This document shows, in pieces, positions 43,838 through 53,357 of a stretch of DNA of 64,000 nucleotides. The stretch comes from Actinomycetospora chibensis (GTDB lineage: Bacteria; Actinomycetota; Actinomycetes; Mycobacteriales; Pseudonocardiaceae). Each line of letters starts with the position of its first letter. Positions within the stretch are counted from its first letter, which is position 1. The stretch lies in NCBI RefSeq assembly GCF_028737215.1, contig NZ_JAQZAM010000005.1, positions 1 to 64,000 on the forward strand, written 5' to 3'. A program made the translations under genes and the position numbers. Below the pieces are notes generated by a model. That model ran no database searches, had not been told where the DNA came from, and worked only from the letters and a program-made list of their open reading frames with translations.

Positions 43838-45515
43838 AGCCCACGACGGCGCCCTCGGCCGCCGAGCCGACGAGGCGGGCGTACTTGCCGAGGACGCCGG
43901 TGCGGTGCTTGGGCGGCGGCGGGGTCCAGCCGGCCGACCGCTCGGACAGCTCCTCGTCCGAGACCAGCAGGTCCAGGGTGCGCGCCGTGAGATCGAGGCG
44001 GATCCGGTCGCCCTCGCGCACGAACGCGATCGGTCCGCCGTGCGCGGCCTCGGGGGCGACGTGCCCGACGCAGAGGCCCGTGGTGCCGCCGGAGAAGCGG
44101 CCGTCGGTGAGCAGCAGGACGTCCTTGCCGAGCCCGGCACCCTTGATCGCCCCGGTGACCGCGAGCATCTCGCGCATCCCGGGCCCGCCGCGCGGTCCCT
44201 CGTCGCGGATGACGACGACGTCGCCGGGGTTCAGGTCGTTGCTCGACACCGCGTCCATGGCGCCCTGCTCGCCGTCGAAGACGCGCGCGGTGCCCTCGAA
44301 CGAGGCGGTGTCGAAGCCCGCCGACTTGACCACGGCGCCGTCGGGCGCGAGCGAGCCGCGCAGGATCGTCAGCCCGCCGGTGGGGTGGATCGGGTTCGAC
44401 AGCGGCCGCAGGATGTCGCCGTCGAGGGGGCCGGGCGCGAGCGCGTCGAGGTTCTCGGCGACGGTGCGCCCGGTGACGGTGAGGGCGTCGCCGTGCAGCA
44501 GGCCCGCGTCGAGCAGGGCACGCATGACCACCGGGACGCCGCCGACCTTGTCGACGGTCGTCATCATGTGCCGCCCGAACGGCTTGACGTCGGCGAGGTG
44601 GGGGACCTTGTCGCCGATGCGGTTGAAGTCGTCGAGCACGAGGTCGACGCCGGCCTCGCGGGCGATCGCGAGCAGGTGCAGCACCGCGTTGGTGGAGCCG
44701 CCGAACGCCATCACCACGGCGATCGCGTTCTCGAACGCCTCGCGCGTCATGACGTCGCGGGCGGTGTGGCCGCGGCTCAGCATCCCGACCACCGCGTCGC
44801 CGGACTGCCGCGCGAACCCGTCGCGACGGCGGTCGGCGCTCGGCGGCGACGACGAGCCGGGCAGCGCCATGCCCATCGCCTCGGCCGCGCAGGCCATGGT
44901 GTTGGCGGTGTACATGCCGCCGCAGGCGCCCTCGCCGGGGCAGATGGCGCGCTCGATCTCGTCGACCTTCTCGCGGGTGATCAGCCCGCGGGCGCAGGCA
45001 CCGACGGCCTCGAAGGCGTCGATGATCGACACCTCCTTGCCGTCCACGGTGCCGGGCATGATCGAGCCGGCGTAGAGGAAGACCGACGCGAGGTCGAGCC
45101 GGGCGGCCGCCATCAGCATGCCGGGCAGGGACTTGTCGCAGCCCGCCAGCGTGATGGTCCCGTCGAGGCGCTCGGCGGACACCACCGTCTCCACCGAGTC
45201 GGCGATGACCTCGCGGCTGACCAGCGAGTAGTGCATCCCGACGTGGCCCATGGAGATCCCGTCCGAGACGGAGATCGTGCCGAACTCCATCGGGAAGCCG
45301 CCGGCGTGGTGCACGCCCTCCTTGGCCGCGGTGGCCAGGCGGTCCAGGGACAGGTTGCAGGGGGTGATCTCGTTCCACGACGACGCGATGCCGATCTGGG
45401 GCTTCGCGAAGTCGTCGTCGGTCATCCCGACCGCGCGCAGCATCCCGCGGGCGGCGGCCCGCTCCATCCCGTCCGTGACGTCGCGGCTGCGGGGCTTGAG
45501 GTCGGCGGACTCCAT
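43830..45515 (-). CDS. ilvD: Dihydroxy-acid dehydratase
   Basis: 561 residues, IlvD/Edd family. Iron-sulfur ligands lie in [10 protein letters not shown] and [12 protein letters not shown], and the third cluster region is in the N-terminal half (TPCN). [15 protein letters not shown] and the C-terminal [20 protein letters not shown] are signatures. It dehydrates 2,3-dihydroxy acids in valine, leucine and isoleucine synthesis. A -10-like TACCTT (45527-45522) lies 6 bases before the ATG, so the mRNA is probably leaderless. The ElaA-like gene follows in the same transcript. Confidence 0.95.
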   Translation of the reverse strand: MESADLKPRSRDVTDGMERAAARGMLRAVGMTDDDFAKPQIGIASSWNEITPCNLSLDRLATAAKEGVHHAGGFPMEFGTISVSDGISMGHVGMHYSLVSREVIADSVETVVSAERLDGTITLAGCDKSLPGMLMAAARLDLASVFLYAGSIMPGTVDGKEVSIIDAFEAVGACARGLITREKVDEIERAICPGEGACGGMYTANTMACAAEAMGMALPGSSSPPSADRRRDGFARQSGDAVVGMLSRGHTARDVMTREAFENAIAVVMAFGGSTNAVLHLLAIAREAGVDLVLDDFNRIGDKVPHLADVKPFGRHMMTTVDKVGGVPVVMRALLDAGLLHGDALTVTGRTVAENLDALAPGPLDGDILRPLSNPIHPTGGLTILRGSLAPDGAVVKSAGFDTASFEGTARVFDGEQGAMDAVSSNDLNPGDVVVIRDEGPRGGPGMREMLAVTGAIKGAGLGKDVLLLTDGRFSGGTTGLCVGHVAPEAAHGGPIAFVREGDRIRLDLTARTLDLLVSDEELSERSAGWTPPPPKHRTGVLGKYARLVGSAAEGAVVGFD

Positions 45516-45567
45516 GAGGCGAAGGTAACGCTTGTCCCTCCCCGGGGGTCGGGGCAGACTCCCGCGC

Positions 45568-45639
45568 ATGTCCGGGGAGACGCTCGAGCGGTTCTGGCCG
45601 AGCCGTCGCCTCGACAGCTTCGACGAGCTCTGTCGCTAG
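45568..45639 (+). CDS. Candidate leaderless small ORF (23 residues) ending in Cys-Arg
   Basis: ATG TCC GGG ... TGT CGC TAG encodes [10 protein letters not shown], then [19 protein letters not shown], a 17-base spacer and CAGACT end 7 bases before the ATG, the spacing for a leaderless transcript. It sits 130 bases upstream of a luciferase-like gene. Short ORFs with a cysteine near the end precede sulfur-metabolism genes in actinobacteria as attenuator peptides. This one does not match the common leader motif closely. Confidence 0.35.
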   Translation: MSGETLERFWPSRRLDSFDELCR

Positions 45640-45769
45640 GACGCCGCAGGCAGGAGCCGGATCCGTCTCCACGACGCTCCCGCCCGCGCGTCCGCCGGTG
45701 CCCGCCTGCGCCCCTGTCCGGCGCTCCCCCCGCGATCCCCGGATCGATCACTGCCTGGAGCTCGTCACC

Positions 45770-46201
45770 GTGACCACCATCGCCCCACCCCGCGTCGTGC
45801 GCCTCGACCCCGTCCTGCACGGCCTCGTCGATCCCGCGGGAGGCACGCGCGACCTCGACGCGATGCTCGCGCAGGCCCGGGCCGCCGAGCTCGGCGGCGC
45901 CGCGGCCGTCACCATCCCCGCCGGCTCCGCGCCCGGGGGCCGCCAGTGGCCGAGCACCGCCCAGGCGCTCGCCGTCCTGCTCGCGACGAGCACCGTGCAC
46001 GTCGTCGTCGAGGTGAGCGCCGAGGCCTGGACGCCCGACGCCCTCGCCCGCTTCGCCGCGAGCGCCACCGGCCTCGCGGGACGGCGCCTCGCCGTGCGGG
46101 TGCTCGGCCCGGGCTCGGCGACCCTCGCCGCCGCCCTGTCGGCCCGCTGGGCGGGCCCGGTCGCCACCGCCGACACCGATCTCGCCACGCTCGTCGCCTG
46201 A
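45770..46201 (+). CDS. Luciferase-like (LLM) protein fragment-sized paralogue
   Basis: 143 residues from GTG 45770. VLHGLVDPAGGTRDLDAMLAQARAAELGGAAAV, then ALAVLLATSTVHVVVEVSAEAWTPDALARFAASATGLAGRRLAVRVL resembles the first half of the TIM barrel of flavin-dependent luciferase-like monooxygenases (SsuD type), split here only for description. The usual 330-380 residues are not reached and no second half follows in any frame. It may be a truncated paralogue or a regulatory half-barrel. Function unknown. Confidence 0.55.
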   Translation: MTTIAPPRVVRLDPVLHGLVDPAGGTRDLDAMLAQARAAELGGAAAVTIPAGSAPGGRQWPSTAQALAVLLATSTVHVVVEVSAEAWTPDALARFAASATGLAGRRLAVRVLGPGSATLAAALSARWAGPVATADTDLATLVA

Positions 46202-46240
46202 CGCCCTCCAGGCGAGACCCCAGTCACAGCACCGAGCAAT

Positions 46241-46294
46241 AGTTGACGCCTCAACCTTGAGTGCTAGAGTCTGCGTTGACAGTTGATGCTTCAA
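46241..46294 (+). promoter_or_regulatory. Promoter of the YceI gene with two TTGA-N5-TCAA operators
   Basis: TTGACG (46243-46248), a 16-base spacer and TAGAGT (46265-46270) form the promoter. The palindrome AGTTGACGCCTCAA (46241-46254) overlaps the -35 box and the near-identical AGTTGATGCTTCAA (46281-46294) covers the start of transcription, exactly 40 bases later. MarR-family repressors use such sites in front of yceI genes; no marR gene is adjacent here. Confidence 0.65.
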
Positions 46295-46314
46295 GTCTCC
46301 CTTCGGAGGACGAC

Positions 46315-46869
46315 ATGACCGAGACCGCCGCGCCGACCCTCGAGCTCGCGGGTGAGTACCAGATCGACCCCGCGCACACGCGCATCGGTTTCACCGCCCG
46401 CCACGCCATGGTCACGAAGGTGCGGGGCACGTTCGGCGAGTTCCGTGGCAACGCCAGCATCGGCGAGGACCCGGCCCGCTCGGGCGTCGAGATCATCATC
46501 GCGGCCAACAGCCTGAACACGGGCCAGGAGCAGCGTGACGGGCACGTCCAGGGCGACGACTTCCTCGCCGTGAACGTCTACCCGGAGATCACCTTCCGCT
46601 CCACCTCGGTCGAGAAGAACGGCGACACCTTCACGATCACCGGTGACCTCACGATCCGCGACACCACCAGGCCGGTCACCGTGCCCTTCGAGTTCACCGG
46701 CCTCGCCAAGGACCCGTTCGGCAACGTCCGCGCCGGCTTCGAGGGCGCCACCACGATCAACCGCAAGGACTGGGGCATCACCTTCAACGCCGCGCTCGAG
46801 ACCGGTGGTGTGCTCGTCTCCGAGAAGATCGGCCTCGAGTTCGACATCTCGGCCATCAAGCAGGCCTGA
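46315..46869 (+). CDS. YceI family protein
   Basis: 184 residues, lipocalin-like beta barrel. [28 protein letters not shown] is the family start, followed by [20 protein letters not shown] and [20 protein letters not shown]. There is no signal peptide, so unlike the periplasmic E. coli protein it is cytoplasmic. YceI barrels bind isoprenoid-type ligands. It is expressed from a well-defined promoter with two operators and ends before a strong hairpin. Confidence 0.93.
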   Translation: MTETAAPTLELAGEYQIDPAHTRIGFTARHAMVTKVRGTFGEFRGNASIGEDPARSGVEIIIAANSLNTGQEQRDGHVQGDDFLAVNVYPEITFRSTSVEKNGDTFTITGDLTIRDTTRPVTVPFEFTGLAKDPFGNVRAGFEGATTINRKDWGITFNAALETGGVLVSEKIGLEFDISAIKQA

Positions 46870-46889
46870 TCAGCACGGTCACGCCCGAC

Positions 46890-46926
46890 ACGGCCCGCGC
46901 TCCCCTCTGAGGGGAACGCGGGCCGT
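46890..46926. terminator. Bidirectional hairpin terminator between yceI-type and BrkB-type genes
   Basis: ACGGCCCGCG (46890-46899) pairs with CGCGGGCCGT (46917-46926) and TCCCC with GGGGA inside it: 15 pairs with one mismatch and a 5-base loop. It lies between two convergent stops (46869 and 46934). Confidence 0.8.
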
Positions 46927-46933
46927 CGTGCGT

Positions 46934-47917
46934 CTACCCGGACGCGCCCGGCTCCTCGAACTTCACGTCGACCGACTGGTGGTCCTTCTGCCGCTCGGAC
47001 TCGGCGTAGGACGCGTAGGCCCGCAGGTCGGCCGCGGTGGTGTCGCGGTCGTCGGGATACATGCTGAACAGGCTGCGCGGGTGCAGCCTGCGCACGAGGA
47101 CGGCGTCGAGCTCGGCGCAGAGCACGAACACCGACGCCAAGAGGTAGATCCAGGCCAGCAGACCGATCACGATCCCGAAGAACCCGTACGTCGCGCTCGC
47201 GCCCTGCAGGCGGGTCCCGACGAGCCAGGTGCCGACCGACAGCAGCACCTGCCAGGCGATCCCGGCGGAGACCGCCGCGACGAGGCGGTCGCGCAGGCGC
47301 CCCGGCCGGGCGGGCAGCAGGTGGTAGGCCAGCAGGAACAGGCCGATGTTGACGAGGGTGCCGGCGACCGTCGCGACCGCGCGGCCGAGCGCCCCGAGCC
47401 CGGTGGTGGCGCCGGCGGCGGTCGCCAGGGTCGAGAGGCCGGCAGTGACCATCACGCCGCAGCCGACCAGCACCACGACCAGCACACCCTTGCCGTAGGC
47501 GACCCCGATGCTCACGCGCTCGGCCTTCGGCACCGCCCAGACCTCGTCGAGCGCGTGCTGCGCGGCGTGGGTGACCCCGAGGGCGCCGTACACGGCCAGC
47601 ACCACGCCGACGACGAGACCGGCCACGCTCCCGCTCAGCGTGTGCACGTTGTCGCGGATCTGGTCGCCGATCACCGGCACGTTGCGCAGCGCCGAGGACA
47701 GCACCGCCTGCTGGGCGGCGGGGTCGTCGTGGAGCACGTAGCCGAGACCGGTGACCCCGAGCAGCAGCAGCGGGAACAGCGACACCAGGCCGTAGTAGGT
47801 CAGGAGGGCGGCCAGGTAGGTGCCCTGGTCGTCGACGAACTTGTAGATGACGGCGAGGGGCAGCGCGGCCCACCGGTGTCGGCGCTGGAACGCGTCGAAC
47901 CGCCTCGAGACGCCCAT
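46934..47917 (-). CDS. YihY/BrkB family membrane protein
   Basis: 327 residues with six membrane segments. The family motifs [19 protein letters not shown] and [20 protein letters not shown], then [11 protein letters not shown], are present. The cytoplasmic tail is polar. YihY proteins are conserved multi-pass proteins without an agreed function, once called ribonuclease BN by error. GGGGGAGGTGG lies 5 bases before ATG 47917, which is preferred to GTG 47926. Confidence 0.88.
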   Translation of the reverse strand: MGVSRRFDAFQRRHRWAALPLAVIYKFVDDQGTYLAALLTYYGLVSLFPLLLLGVTGLGYVLHDDPAAQQAVLSSALRNVPVIGDQIRDNVHTLSGSVAGLVVGVVLAVYGALGVTHAAQHALDEVWAVPKAERVSIGVAYGKGVLVVVLVGCGVMVTAGLSTLATAAGATTGLGALGRAVATVAGTLVNIGLFLLAYHLLPARPGRLRDRLVAAVSAGIAWQVLLSVGTWLVGTRLQGASATYGFFGIVIGLLAWIYLLASVFVLCAELDAVLVRRLHPRSLFSMYPDDRDTTAADLRAYASYAESERQKDHQSVDVKFEEPGASG

Positions 47918-48079
47918 CGGCGCCACCTCCCCCGACCCTCACGTCACGTATACCCCCTTCCCGCGGTCCACAGCGGGGCCCGGAGCGCGGTCGCCGGCAC
48001 GGCCGATCGGGGCCCGGGGTGGGCGCCGGGCACCCGGACGCGACACACTGGCCGCCCGACGACGGCGAGGGAGCAGCTG

Positions 48080-48574
48080 GTGGAGTTCGACGTGCTGGTC
48101 GAGGTGCCTCAGGGCAGCCGCAACAAGTACGAGATGGACCACGAATCGGGGCGCCTGCGCCTCGACCGGACGCTGTTCACGGCGACGCGGTATCCCGCCG
48201 ACTACGGCTATATCGAGAACACCCTCGGCCAGGACGACGATCCGCTGGACGCCCTCGTCCTCGTCCAGCAGCCGACGTTCCCCGGCTGCCTCGTGCGCAG
48301 CCGCGCGATCGGGATGTTCCGCATGACCGACGAGGCCGGTGGCGACGACAAGGTGCTGTGCGTCCCCAGCGACGACCCGCGCCTCGAGCACCTGCGCGAC
48401 ATCCACCACCTCGACGAGTACCACCGCATGGAGATCCAGCACTTCTTCGAGGTCTACAAGGCGCTGGAGCCCGACAAGAAGGTCGAGGGCCACGAGTGGG
48501 TGGGCCGCGCGGAGGCCGAGAAGGAGGTCCGCGCGTCCCTGGAGCGGGCCGAGAAGGCCGGCTACACGACGTGA
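48080..48574 (+). CDS. ppa: Inorganic pyrophosphatase
   Basis: 164 residues from GTG 48080, the length of actinobacterial class I enzymes. [44 protein letters not shown] with the Mg-binding aspartates (D-x-D-P-x-D), and [11 protein letters not shown] are invariant signatures. It hydrolyses pyrophosphate to drive polymer synthesis. The frame is open far upstream through other genes; this start has GGGAGC before it. Confidence 0.95.
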   Translation: MEFDVLVEVPQGSRNKYEMDHESGRLRLDRTLFTATRYPADYGYIENTLGQDDDPLDALVLVQQPTFPGCLVRSRAIGMFRMTDEAGGDDKVLCVPSDDPRLEHLRDIHHLDEYHRMEIQHFFEVYKALEPDKKVEGHEWVGRAEAEKEVRASLERAEKAGYTT

Positions 48575-48587
48575 CCGGAGTGCGCGC

Positions 48588-49058
48588 ATGACCGAGCCTC
48601 CGGACCCGCCGCCCACCATCGCGACGATGCGCACGATCGGGTACGTGTGGATCGCCGTGGGTGTGCTGGCGATCCTCGGGGGCGCCGTCGCGACGGTGTT
48701 CGCGGTGGCGGTGTTCGGTGTGCTCGCCGCACTGCTGGGTGCCGGGCTCGTGGGCATCCAGCATGTGCGGGCGCGCTCGGCGATCCGTGCCTCGCGCACC
48801 CTCACCAACGCGCCCGCGCCGCCGGCGGATCCCCCGTCGGCCAACCCGGGTCCGCCCGCCGGTCCTCCTCCCGTCGGCGGCCCGCACGACGACGGCCCCG
48901 CCGGGCAGGTCGACGACGAGCAGGACGACGACGGCGGCGTCGAGGCCCCCGTCGGGTCGCCCGGCGGGGACGAGGAGGAGCTCTCGATCTCCGAGGAGGA
49001 GGACGGCACGGGCTCGCGGACGGCCGACGACGAGGACTCCGGCGGACGCCGGGACTGA
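48588..49058 (+). CDS. Hypothetical membrane protein with acidic Pro-rich tail
   Basis: 156 residues. Two closely spaced hydrophobic segments (about 19-60, IGYVWIAVGVLAILGGAVAT, then VFGVLAALLGAGLVGIQHV) are followed by a disordered cytoplasmic or exposed tail of Pro, Gly, Asp and Glu. It begins 13 bases after the pyrophosphatase stop and is probably co-transcribed with it. No family recognised. Confidence 0.6.
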   Translation: MTEPPDPPPTIATMRTIGYVWIAVGVLAILGGAVATVFAVAVFGVLAALLGAGLVGIQHVRARSAIRASRTLTNAPAPPADPPSANPGPPAGPPPVGGPHDDGPAGQVDDEQDDDGGVEAPVGSPGGDEEELSISEEEDGTGSRTADDEDSGGRRD

Positions 49059-49116
49059 CCGGCGCGTGGCCCGGGTAGTGATCACGGGACGTTGACGTCC
49101 ACCCCGGGGAGACTCC

Positions 49117-49443
49117 GTGCCGACACCCACCGACGACGACCGCACCCTGCTGACGGTCATCGCGCGCATGACCGCGCTGCCCGGCAAGGAGCAGCAGCTG
49201 CGCTCCGAGCTCGAGCAGTTGGTCGAGCCGACGCTGGCCGAGGACGGCTGCGTCAACTACGACCTGCACGTCGCGGTCGATGACCCGGCCACGTTCTTCT
49301 TCTACGAGAACTGGACGAGCCCTGGGCACCTCGAGGCGCACCTGGGCAACAGCCACCTGGTGGAGTTCGCCGGTAAGCTCGACGAGTACCTCGTCGGCGG
49401 TGCCGACGGGCTGGTGATCACTCAGCTGCAGCGGATCAAGTGA
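49117..49443 (+). CDS. Antibiotic biosynthesis monooxygenase (ABM) domain protein
   Basis: 108 residues from GTG 49117 (GGGGAGA upstream). LLTVIARMTALPGKEQQLRSEL, GCVNYDLHVAVDDPATFFFYENW and HLGNSHLVEFAGKL form the complete dimeric alpha/beta ABM fold. Members act as quinol or polyketide monooxygenases or as signalling-molecule (LsrG-like) isomerases. It heads a run of overlapping genes (DUF3500, carboxylesterase). Confidence 0.88.
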   Translation: MPTPTDDDRTLLTVIARMTALPGKEQQLRSELEQLVEPTLAEDGCVNYDLHVAVDDPATFFFYENWTSPGHLEAHLGNSHLVEFAGKLDEYLVGGADGLVITQLQRIK

Positions 49444-50585
49444 GTTCCACCGCCACCCCGCGCACGGTCGCCTCGGCCATGGCCGAGGCGGCCGCAGCGT
49501 GGATCGAGGGTCTCGACGACGAGCAGCGCGCCCTCGGTGCGTGGGCCTGGCCGGGGTCGAACGCCGCCGACGCCGAGCGGGTGCGCTGGTACTACACGCC
49601 CACCGACCACGGCGGCCTGACGATCCACCAGCAGCGGCCCCACCAGCAGCGCGCGGCGATGCGCCTGCTCGCGACGGGGCTGTCCGAGGCGGCCTACGTC
49701 AGCGCCTCGACGATCATGGGCCTGGAGAACGTCCTCGACCGCACCGAGGGGTTCACCGCCGGCTTCGCCCGCGAGCGCGGCCGTGATCCCGGGATGTACC
49801 ACCTGCGGGTCTTCGGCGATCCGACCGGCGCCGGCCCCTGGTCGTGGCGCTTCGGCGGCCACCACGTGTCGGTGCACCACCTCGTCGTCGACGGCGAGGC
49901 CGTCGCCGGGAGCCCGTGCTTCCTCGGCGCCGACCCGATGGTCTCGCCGCTGCTCGGCGGGCGGGAGCTGCGCCCGCTCGGCGGCGTCGAGGACACCGCG
50001 CGCGACCTGCTGCACGCCCTCGACGCCGACCAGCGCCACCGCGCGGTCCTCACGGCCACCGCGCCGGCCGACATCATCGGCGCCAACCGCGTCCGCCCGG
50101 CCGCGGGCGACCGGCTGATCCCGCTGCCCGACCTGTGGCGCGGGCATTTCGAGCAGGACCTCGAGGACCGTCTCTGGTCGATGCACGAGAGCCTGGAGGC
50201 CCAGCTGGGCGTCACCGAGGCCGACCGCGCGGCCACCGAGCTGACCGCGACGCCGCGGGGCCTGCCGGCCGCCGAGATGACCGCCGACCAGCAGGCGATG
50301 CTGCGCGAGGTGCTGGAGACCTACGTCGGGCGCATGCCGCCCGGAATCGTGGAGCGCGAGAGGGCTCGCTTCGACGGGGACGCCCTGGACGGCGTCGCGT
50401 TCGCCTGGGCCGGCGGCGTGGAGCGCGGCGAGCCGCACTACTACCGGCTGCAGGGTCCGCGCCTGCTCGCGGAGTGGGACAACACCCAGCGCGGGGTCAA
50501 CCACGCCCACTCGGTGTGGCGCGACCCCGGCCACGACTTCGGTCTCGACCTGCTGGGCGAGCACCTCACGGAGCACCACGCGTGA
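49440..50585 (+). CDS. DUF3500 family protein
   Basis: 381 residues, the usual length. ADAERVRWYYTPTDHGGLTI, SASTIMGLENVLDR, FGGHHVSVHHLVVDG and HYYRLQGPRLLAEWDNTQ, then ANHAHSVWRDPGHDFG, are the family landmarks. The conserved His/Asp/Asn set suggests a metal enzyme, but no activity is established. The GTG start overlaps the ABM stop and the stop overlaps the esterase start, so the three proteins may act on one compound. Confidence 0.88.
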   Translation: MSSTATPRTVASAMAEAAAAWIEGLDDEQRALGAWAWPGSNAADAERVRWYYTPTDHGGLTIHQQRPHQQRAAMRLLATGLSEAAYVSASTIMGLENVLDRTEGFTAGFARERGRDPGMYHLRVFGDPTGAGPWSWRFGGHHVSVHHLVVDGEAVAGSPCFLGADPMVSPLLGGRELRPLGGVEDTARDLLHALDADQRHRAVLTATAPADIIGANRVRPAAGDRLIPLPDLWRGHFEQDLEDRLWSMHESLEAQLGVTEADRAATELTATPRGLPAAEMTADQQAMLREVLETYVGRMPPGIVERERARFDGDALDGVAFAWAGGVERGEPHYYRLQGPRLLAEWDNTQRGVNHAHSVWRDPGHDFGLDLLGEHLTEHHA

Positions 50586-51985
50586 GCACGCCCGTCGCCG
50601 ACCCGACGGTCACGCTGCCCGACGGCGTGCTGCGCGGTCGGCGGCGTGGTGACGTCGTGGAGTTCCTCGGCATCCGCTACGCCACAGCGGCGCGCTTCGC
50701 CCCGCCGCGGGCGCCGGAGCCGTGGACCGGCGTCCGCGAGGCCGTGGAGCGCGGCCCGACCGCGCCACAGCTGCCCGCGCGGGTCGCCGCCGTCACCGGG
50801 CCCTCCCCCGACGACGGCGCGCCGCAGGACGAGGACTGCCTGCGCGTCGACGTCCGTGCCCCGGCCGCGGCGCTCGCCGACGGCGTGCCGCGCCCCGTGC
50901 TCGTGTGGCTGCACGGCGGCGCCTACGTCATCGGGTCGGCGGCCACGTCCTGGTACGACACCGCCCGGCTGGTGAGCGAGGGCACCGACGGCGGGGTCGT
51001 CACGGTCAACGTGGGCTACCGGCTCGGCGTGCTCGGGTGGCTCGCCGCGCCTGGGGTGTCCGACGGCAACCTCGGCCTGCTCGACCAGCTCGCCGCCCTG
51101 CGCTGGGTGCGCGACCGCATCGCGGCCTTCGGGGGCGACGCGGACCAGGTCACGGTGATGGGCCAGTCCGCGGGCGCGCACGCGATCGCCTGCCTCATGA
51201 CCGTCCCCGAGGCCCGGCCGCTGTTCCGGCGCGCGATCCTGCAGAGCGGCCAGCTCGGGCTCGGGCTGTCGTCCCCGCAGCGGGCCGCCCGCGTGGCGGG
51301 GTACGTGACCGAGGGCCTGCAGGGCGCCGACCCGGCGACGGCCGGGGTCGAGGACGTGCTCGCCGCCCAGCGCCACGCGATGATCCGCGCGGCCGGACCG
51401 GGCGGGCTCGACTCGTCGCCGGCCTTCGCGCCCGTCGACGGCGTCCCACCGCTGTCGGCCGGTGTCACCTGGGCCGACGCGGCGTCGGCGGGTCACGACG
51501 TGCTCGTCGGGTCGACCGCCGACGAGGCCGAGACGTTCGTGCGCATCAGCCCGGCCCTGTGGGGGCTCAAGCGGCTGCCGGTGCTCGGGCGGCTCACCTC
51601 GGTGGGCGCCGCGATGGCGACGCGGCGGGTGTTCGGCGCGCCGGCCGAGCGGTTCGCGGACGACGCGGCGACGGCCGGCGCGCACACGTTCAGCTACCGC
51701 TTCGCCTGGCGTGCGCCCGCGTCCGGGCTCGGGGCGTGCCACTGCATCGAGCTGCCGTTCCTGTTCGGGGCGCGCGACGCCTGGGTGGACGCCCCGATGC
51801 TGCGCGGTGCCGACTGGGACGCCGACGTCGAGCCGCTCGGTGCGGTGGTGCGCGCGGCGTGGCTGCGCTTCGTCCGGACCGGGAACCCCGCGACCGACGC
51901 CCTGCCCTGGCCGTCGCACGCGGCGGGCGGAGGGCCGACGGTGGTGCTCGACGCCTCCGTCGCCGGGAACGGGCACACTCGATGA
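50582..51985 (+). CDS. Type-B carboxylesterase
   Basis: 467 residues. VLVWLHGGAYVIGS carries the oxyanion hole, VTVMGQSAGAHAIA the nucleophile Ser and GACHCIELPFLFG the His; EDCLRVDV is the family box. FLGIRYATAARFAPP is the typical start. It hydrolyses carboxylic esters, and bacterial members accept p-nitrobenzyl or carbamate esters. It is translationally coupled to DUF3500. Confidence 0.9.
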   Translation: MSTPVADPTVTLPDGVLRGRRRGDVVEFLGIRYATAARFAPPRAPEPWTGVREAVERGPTAPQLPARVAAVTGPSPDDGAPQDEDCLRVDVRAPAAALADGVPRPVLVWLHGGAYVIGSAATSWYDTARLVSEGTDGGVVTVNVGYRLGVLGWLAAPGVSDGNLGLLDQLAALRWVRDRIAAFGGDADQVTVMGQSAGAHAIACLMTVPEARPLFRRAILQSGQLGLGLSSPQRAARVAGYVTEGLQGADPATAGVEDVLAAQRHAMIRAAGPGGLDSSPAFAPVDGVPPLSAGVTWADAASAGHDVLVGSTADEAETFVRISPALWGLKRLPVLGRLTSVGAAMATRRVFGAPAERFADDAATAGAHTFSYRFAWRAPASGLGACHCIELPFLFGARDAWVDAPMLRGADWDADVEPLGAVVRAAWLRFVRTGNPATDALPWPSHAAGGGPTVVLDASVAGNGHTR

Positions 51986-52013
51986 CGTCCCCCCGAACTC
52001 CGAGGAGAACACG

Positions 52014-52295
52014 ATGCCCCTGATGCGCAGGGTCGCGGCCGCCGGCGCGGCCATCGCCGCCGCGCGGCGCTACGCGCGGCAGAACCCCGAGAAGGTCAAC
52101 CGCTACGCGGACCAAGCTGCGGCGTTCGTCGACGGCAAGACCGGCGGGCGATACCGCAAGCACATCGACTCGGCGATGCGCCAGGTCCGCAAGCAGACCA
52201 GCGTCCCGGGCCGCACCACCCCCTTCCCGGAGCCGCAGTACTACGGGCCGCAGTCCGCGACGCGCTACCCGAGCCAGCGGACCGACCGGCCGTAG
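52014..52295 (+). CDS. Antitoxin-like small protein (MT0933/Rv0909 family)
   Basis: 93 residues. RRYARQNPEKVNRYADQAAAFVDGKTGGRYRKHIDSAMRQ (described, two helices around the KTGGRY turn) is the core of MT0933-type proteins. GAGGAGAAC lies before the ATG. In M. tuberculosis the relative is annotated as an antitoxin, but no toxin gene is next to it here and many family members are orphans. It follows the esterase by 28 bases. Confidence 0.65.
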   Translation: MPLMRRVAAAGAAIAAARRYARQNPEKVNRYADQAAAFVDGKTGGRYRKHIDSAMRQVRKQTSVPGRTTPFPEPQYYGPQSATRYPSQRTDRP

Positions 52296-52342
52296 GCGAT
52301 CTCGATGTGACGCCGGCGCCGGCAGTGGGCACTCCGACGACC

Positions 52343-52528
52343 ATGGGACTGAACTACCGCGGTCGTCGCAAGCTGGGCCCGCTGCCGGTGTGGCGCAACG
52401 TCTCGCGCTCCGAGGGCAACGGGAAGACCGTCTCCTGGACGGTCAAGCTCTTCGGCGTGAGCTGGAACAGCCGCACGAAGAAGAAGACCGTCGACCTGCC
52501 CGGTGGCTACTCCTACACCTCGGAGTGA
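52343..52528 (+). CDS. DUF4236-like small protein
   Basis: 61 residues. MGLNYRGRRKLGPLPVWRNV and SWTVKLFGVSWNSRTKKKTV, then the aromatic GGYSYTSE end, resemble the short DUF4236 proteins, which begin with the same RKR-type LGP motif. Basic, probably DNA or RNA associated, but function unknown. It overlaps nothing and ends 1 base before the SDR start. Confidence 0.6.
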   Translation: MGLNYRGRRKLGPLPVWRNVSRSEGNGKTVSWTVKLFGVSWNSRTKKKTVDLPGGYSYTSE

Positions 52529-52529
52529 C

Positions 52530-53357
52530 GTGCCTGCTCCCGTCGTCCTGATCACCGGCGCCACCGACGGCCTCGGCCGGGCCCTCGCGCACGACCTCGT
52601 CGGGCGCGGCGACGAGGTGCTCGTCCACGGCCGCGACCCCGAGCGGCTCGCCGCGACCGTCGACGAGATCCGCGCGGCGACCGGCGTCGAGGTCGCCTCG
52701 TACCGCGCCGACCTCGCCGAGCTGGCCCAGGTCCGCGAGCTGGCCGACCGCGTCGCCGCCGACCACCCGGCGCTCGACGTGCTTCTCAACAACGCCGGCA
52801 TCGGAGCCGACGTCCCCGGGGGCGGCGAGCGCCAGGAGAGCGTCGACGGGCACGAGCTCCGGTTCGCGGTGAACTACCTCGCGGGGCACCTGCTGACCCG
52901 GCGGCTGCTCCCGTCCCTGCGGGCGGCGGGCAGCGAGCGCGGCCCGGCGCGGATCGTCATGGTGTCGTCGGCCGGGCAGGCGGCGATCGACTTCGACGAC
53001 GTCATGCTGGAACGCGACTACTCGGGCTGGCGGGCCTACTGCCAGAGCAAGCTCGCGCAGATCCTCGACGTCTACGACCTCGCCGACGACCTCGACCCGG
53101 GCGTCGTCACGGCGACGGCCCTGCACCCGGCGACGTACATGCCCACGAAGATCGTGCCGTCGCCGATCAGCACGATCGCCGAGGGCGTGGCGGCGACGGC
53201 GCGGCTCGCGGTGGACCCGGAGCTCGCCGGTGTCACCGGCCGCTACTTCAACGGCGTGCGCGAGGCCCGTCCCGATCCACAGGCGCAGGACCCGCAGGCC
53301 CGGGCACGGCTGCGGGCGATCGCAGATGAGCTGGTCGGGGAGCTGACCCAACCCTGA
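52530..53357 (+). CDS. Short-chain dehydrogenase/reductase
   Basis: 275 residues from GTG 52530. NAD(P)-binding TGATDGLGRAL (TGxxxGxG), LLNNAGIG (NNAG), catalytic Ser in IVMVSSAG and YxxxK as YCQSK are all present, in a classical SDR. Substrate unknown. Its stop codon TGA is the first three bases of the 3'-end element A9. Confidence 0.9.
   Translation: MPAPVVLITGATDGLGRALAHDLVGRGDEVLVHGRDPERLAATVDEIRAATGVEVASYRADLAELAQVRELADRVAADHPALDVLLNNAGIGADVPGGGERQESVDGHELRFAVNYLAGHLLTRRLLPSLRAAGSERGPARIVMVSSAGQAAIDFDDVMLERDYSGWRAYCQSKLAQILDVYDLADDLDPGVVTATALHPATYMPTKIVPSPISTIAEGVAATARLAVDPELAGVTGRYFNGVREARPDPQAQDPQARARLRAIADELVGELTQP

Noticed and set aside
52014-52528. The MT0933-like and DUF4236-like small genes as a toxin-antitoxin pair
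   Set aside because: Neither has a known toxin fold, they are 47 bases apart with separate starts, and the family name alone does not support a pair.
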